Shown here one piece after another: positions 61,990 to 64,000 of a DNA stretch of 64,000 bases. Origin of the DNA: Heligmosomoides polygyrus polygyrus (taxonomy: Eukaryota > Nematoda > Chromadorea > Rhabditida > Heligmosomidae); NCBI GenBank assembly GCA_947396885.1, contig OX377202.1, positions 18,724,001 through 18,788,000 on the forward strand, in the 5' to 3' direction. The notes beneath the pieces were generated by a model. That model made no database searches. It had not been told where the DNA came from and worked only from the letters and a program-made list of their open reading frames with translations. The position numbers were made by a program, and so were the translations under genes. Each line of letters starts with the position of its first letter. Within the stretch, counting starts at the first letter, position 1.

Positions 61990-62360
61990 CAGTATAACTC
62001 CTGGGATGACTGCGATGTGGACCTACGATGGTCATTGAATTTGTAGCAACTAATGTCCGCAATTGTGGAAGTAGGACCTAGAAGAAAGAATGAAGTAGAA
62101 GAAAGCAGAGCAGAAGTGCAGGCTGAATTTGCTAATGTAATGAAGGCCATCGGCCTAGAATGTGATTGCTTCGTTCATCAACTCCACGCTCGTGCCAAGG
62201 GGCCGAGAGCTTAAAGACCACCAAGAAGCTTCTGCCTCCGGAAACTCTCACGGTGATACGTGAGCATAGAGCAGCTTGAACCTCATGCAACCAAAAACTG
62301 ACGTCTGAGGTTGTGAAGCTATGTACGCATAACAGGCGATAAAAGGGGATTTAGGGAGAG
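61990..62360 (+). pseudogene. Old RTE-like fragment, EN-RT linker region
   Basis: The translation KTTKKLLPPETLTVIREH, then QKLTSEVVKLC, aligns with the family-A linker KTTKRRLSPETLELIRQR ... YQLTSELAKLC (near 7990-8080 on the minus strand). Internal stops are present. Confidence 0.5.
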
Positions 62361-62931
62361 AGGGGATGCGTTGCTTATTTTACGTCTACAAGGCCTCGTT
62401 GAGGTCCTATTAGAGCAATTTGGCCCATAAAGTGAACTGAGGTGACCACCAGATAGACAAGCCCTTGTTCTGCCCTTACCAGAAAGGTTTCAGATTGGGA
62501 TCTAACCACAGAGTCCTTACTTCCAACGGTGAAAGATTGTAAGGTACAACACAACATAGATTCCAGCAAAACGTACAACAAAGAAGATCGGTGAATATAG
62601 ACGGGCAGGTACGAGTAGCATAAATTTAGTCCAAATCCGCTTTATTTCAAAAATGACGGGACACATATGGTTACGATGATTGGTGATGGTGAATGTTGAG
62701 AAGTGCTGCGAAATGTTTGAAAATGTACGTCATGAAAACTCGTAAAGGCAACTTCGGTAACAAATCTGATAGTAGCAGTAACAGAGAATATTCCGTCATT
62801 ACTAACAAACAGAGACAGACACTTATGGTGGAGGAACCACCTTTTGTCCCGGCTGCGGCTGTCCTTTTTTGTTCGTCAGGTAGCGATGGCTATGAGGGAT
62901 AACACCTCCTCCGGCAAAAGCGAAAAGTGGC
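62361..62931. other. No recognised feature
   Basis: No exon or repeat end recognised. Confidence 0.35.
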
Positions 62932-62934
62932 TTA

Positions 62935-63142
62935 GAGAGGAGAGCCAATACAAATCGAATCGTAAATTAGAATTAGGTGTTCCTTGACCCTAGCATGTTG
63001 GGGTCGCGCCGTCTCACCGATATATTCCTTGCCACAGCTTTGGCAGGTAATGAGGTATACCAGTCCTGATACGGTGCGGTCATCTTCCCTGCCATGTGGG
63101 CACACGGCGCAACCAGGGGTGAGTGACACGGAGGCGATCGTA
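62935..63142 (-). pseudogene. Penelope-like element GIY-YIG endonuclease fragment
   Basis: The minus strand reads GCAVCPHGREDDRTVSGLVY and LITCQSCGKEYIGETAR, then PQHARVKEHL. This is the GIY-YIG pattern (here GLVY...EYIG) with the CxxC motif typical of Penelope-like retroelements. No reverse transcriptase from the element is visible upstream. Confidence 0.75.
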
Positions 63143-63187
63143 AGGACGATTCGTACGATCGCCTCCGTGTCACTCACCCCTGGTTGC
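63109..63187. repeat. Perfect 34-bp inverted repeat with 11-bp loop
   Basis: Arms 63109-63142 and 63154-63187 are exact complements (outer bases GCAACCAGGGGTGAGTGACA). The left arm is Penelope-like coding sequence, so the right arm is an inverted duplication of it. Confidence 0.92.
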
Positions 63188-64000
63188 GAATGAGAGCCCG
63201 AATCAGTTCGTCTCACACGTTATCCACGGGCATGAAAGTGGCTGGTGTTCACAAGCAGTCAACAGTTGTGCTCGAATGACCAACTCAAATAGGTATTCGA
63301 ATGTTTTCCATTCAAATTCGAATATTGAATTAGAATTTCCAGGAAATCGCGTTTTTTTAATGCATTCGAATTCGAATATGCGAAATTTCTGGCATGCCAA
63401 ACCATTCGAATATTCGATAAAATTTGGAGAGCATAACTATAAGGCAGACCCTGGAATTTCTTCCCTTTCCTAGTTTTCAAGCGGACCGTCTTATGTGAGT
63501 TTTCGACAAGCGTGTGATCCCCACTCTCGTTGCGGAAAGCAACCCGTTATGAACCGAAGGAACTGCGCAAATACATAGGCTGGGGGAATCCTTTGTACTT
63601 AGTGTATGAAAGCCTAGGCAGAAAGCCAAATCATTTCATCATTGAGATAGGACACAACGGTGATACGTATAACTTAATTTCGTACAACACATAACGTGCG
63701 AAAACTTTAGCAACACCGGGGACCGAACCATTGTATAGGGCTGTCGTACAAGGTGACTCCCTCGGAGCCTATTCGCGTCGAAGGAACTAATAAAAATACA
63801 AGTAAAAGCCTGCCAGTTGAACATTAGCGTCTAGGAAAATCAGCTTGCTAAACTTTTTTGTAATTAGCTTTTTTCGCAAATCAGTTAAAATACGTCCGGC
63901 TGCCGAAAACGTTCAATCCGTCTCGCCTGTTCCAGGTGACAAACAAAAGTATTTCAGGAAAGCAGTGCCAAATATTAGAGAGACCTTGCGAGGAGGCGGT
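63188..64000. other. No recognised gene; clustered ATTCGAAT motifs
   Basis: The window end. Between 63295 and 63415 the palindromic octamer ATTCGAAT and close variants (ATTCGAATATTC, ATTCGAATTCGAAT) occur repeatedly. Nothing else identified. Confidence 0.4.

Noticed and set aside
1..64000. CRISPR arrays, operons, bacterial or phage genes, integrated viral genes
   Set aside because: None of the required repeat spacing, gene packing or protein motifs is present. All reverse transcriptases seen are of LINE type.

Overview
The window looks like intron- and transposon-rich nuclear DNA of a nematode. The evidence is short GT-AG introns of 58 and 61 bp, acceptors of the TTTTCAG/CTTTCAG type, RTE-type LINEs whose proteins resemble those I associate with hookworms and their relatives, and dense mariner relics and MITEs. 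A strongylid (clade V) nematode is my best guess. That placement is inference; nothing here fixes the species. There is no operon structure and no sign of bacterial or viral genes.

The most important result is one host gene on the minus strand, assembled here from six short exons between 45200 and 28127. Intron phases agree at all five junctions and give a 237-residue product. It matches the COG4339 family of predicted HD-superfamily metal-dependent phosphohydrolases. The gene covers 17 kb because three of its introns (2.7, 4.4 and 9.2 kb) are packed with SINEs, MITEs, a LINE fragment and foldback repeats. The metal-binding HD residues appear to be replaced (His to Arg, His-Asp to Lys-Ser), so the product may be a pseudo-enzyme. 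A second, weaker three-exon candidate lies on the minus strand at 15590-16833. Two identical tRNA-Ser(UGA) genes lie 411 bp apart at 51.2-51.7 kb.

Layout. 1-5 kb: a long-TIR element, SINEs, and a mariner relic carrying a MITE. 5.1-5.7 kb: a tiny internally deleted LINE. 6.2-9.5 kb: a near full-length RTE LINE (family A). 9.66-12.69 kb: a full-length LINE (family B) with a 17-bp target-site duplication. 13-19.3 kb: CR1/jockey-like LINE relics, one holding a SINE that itself holds a foldback element. 19-23 kb: SINEs and a long-TIR element. 23.2-25.3 kb: an internally deleted LINE (family C) with a tRNA-like 5' end. 25.4-26.7 kb: a mariner pseudogene split by a MITE. 28-45.2 kb: the HD-like gene and its repeat-filled introns. 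45.2-64 kb: GC-rich sequence upstream of that gene, RTE, Penelope-like and mariner fragments, foldbacks, the tRNA pair and further SINEs.

The commonest repeat is one tRNA-headed SINE family of about 298 bp (roughly 28 copies, both strands, several with clear 8-14 bp target-site duplications). Most coding-looking sequence here is decayed retrotransposon or transposase. Long stretches show nothing I can identify, and those are stated.
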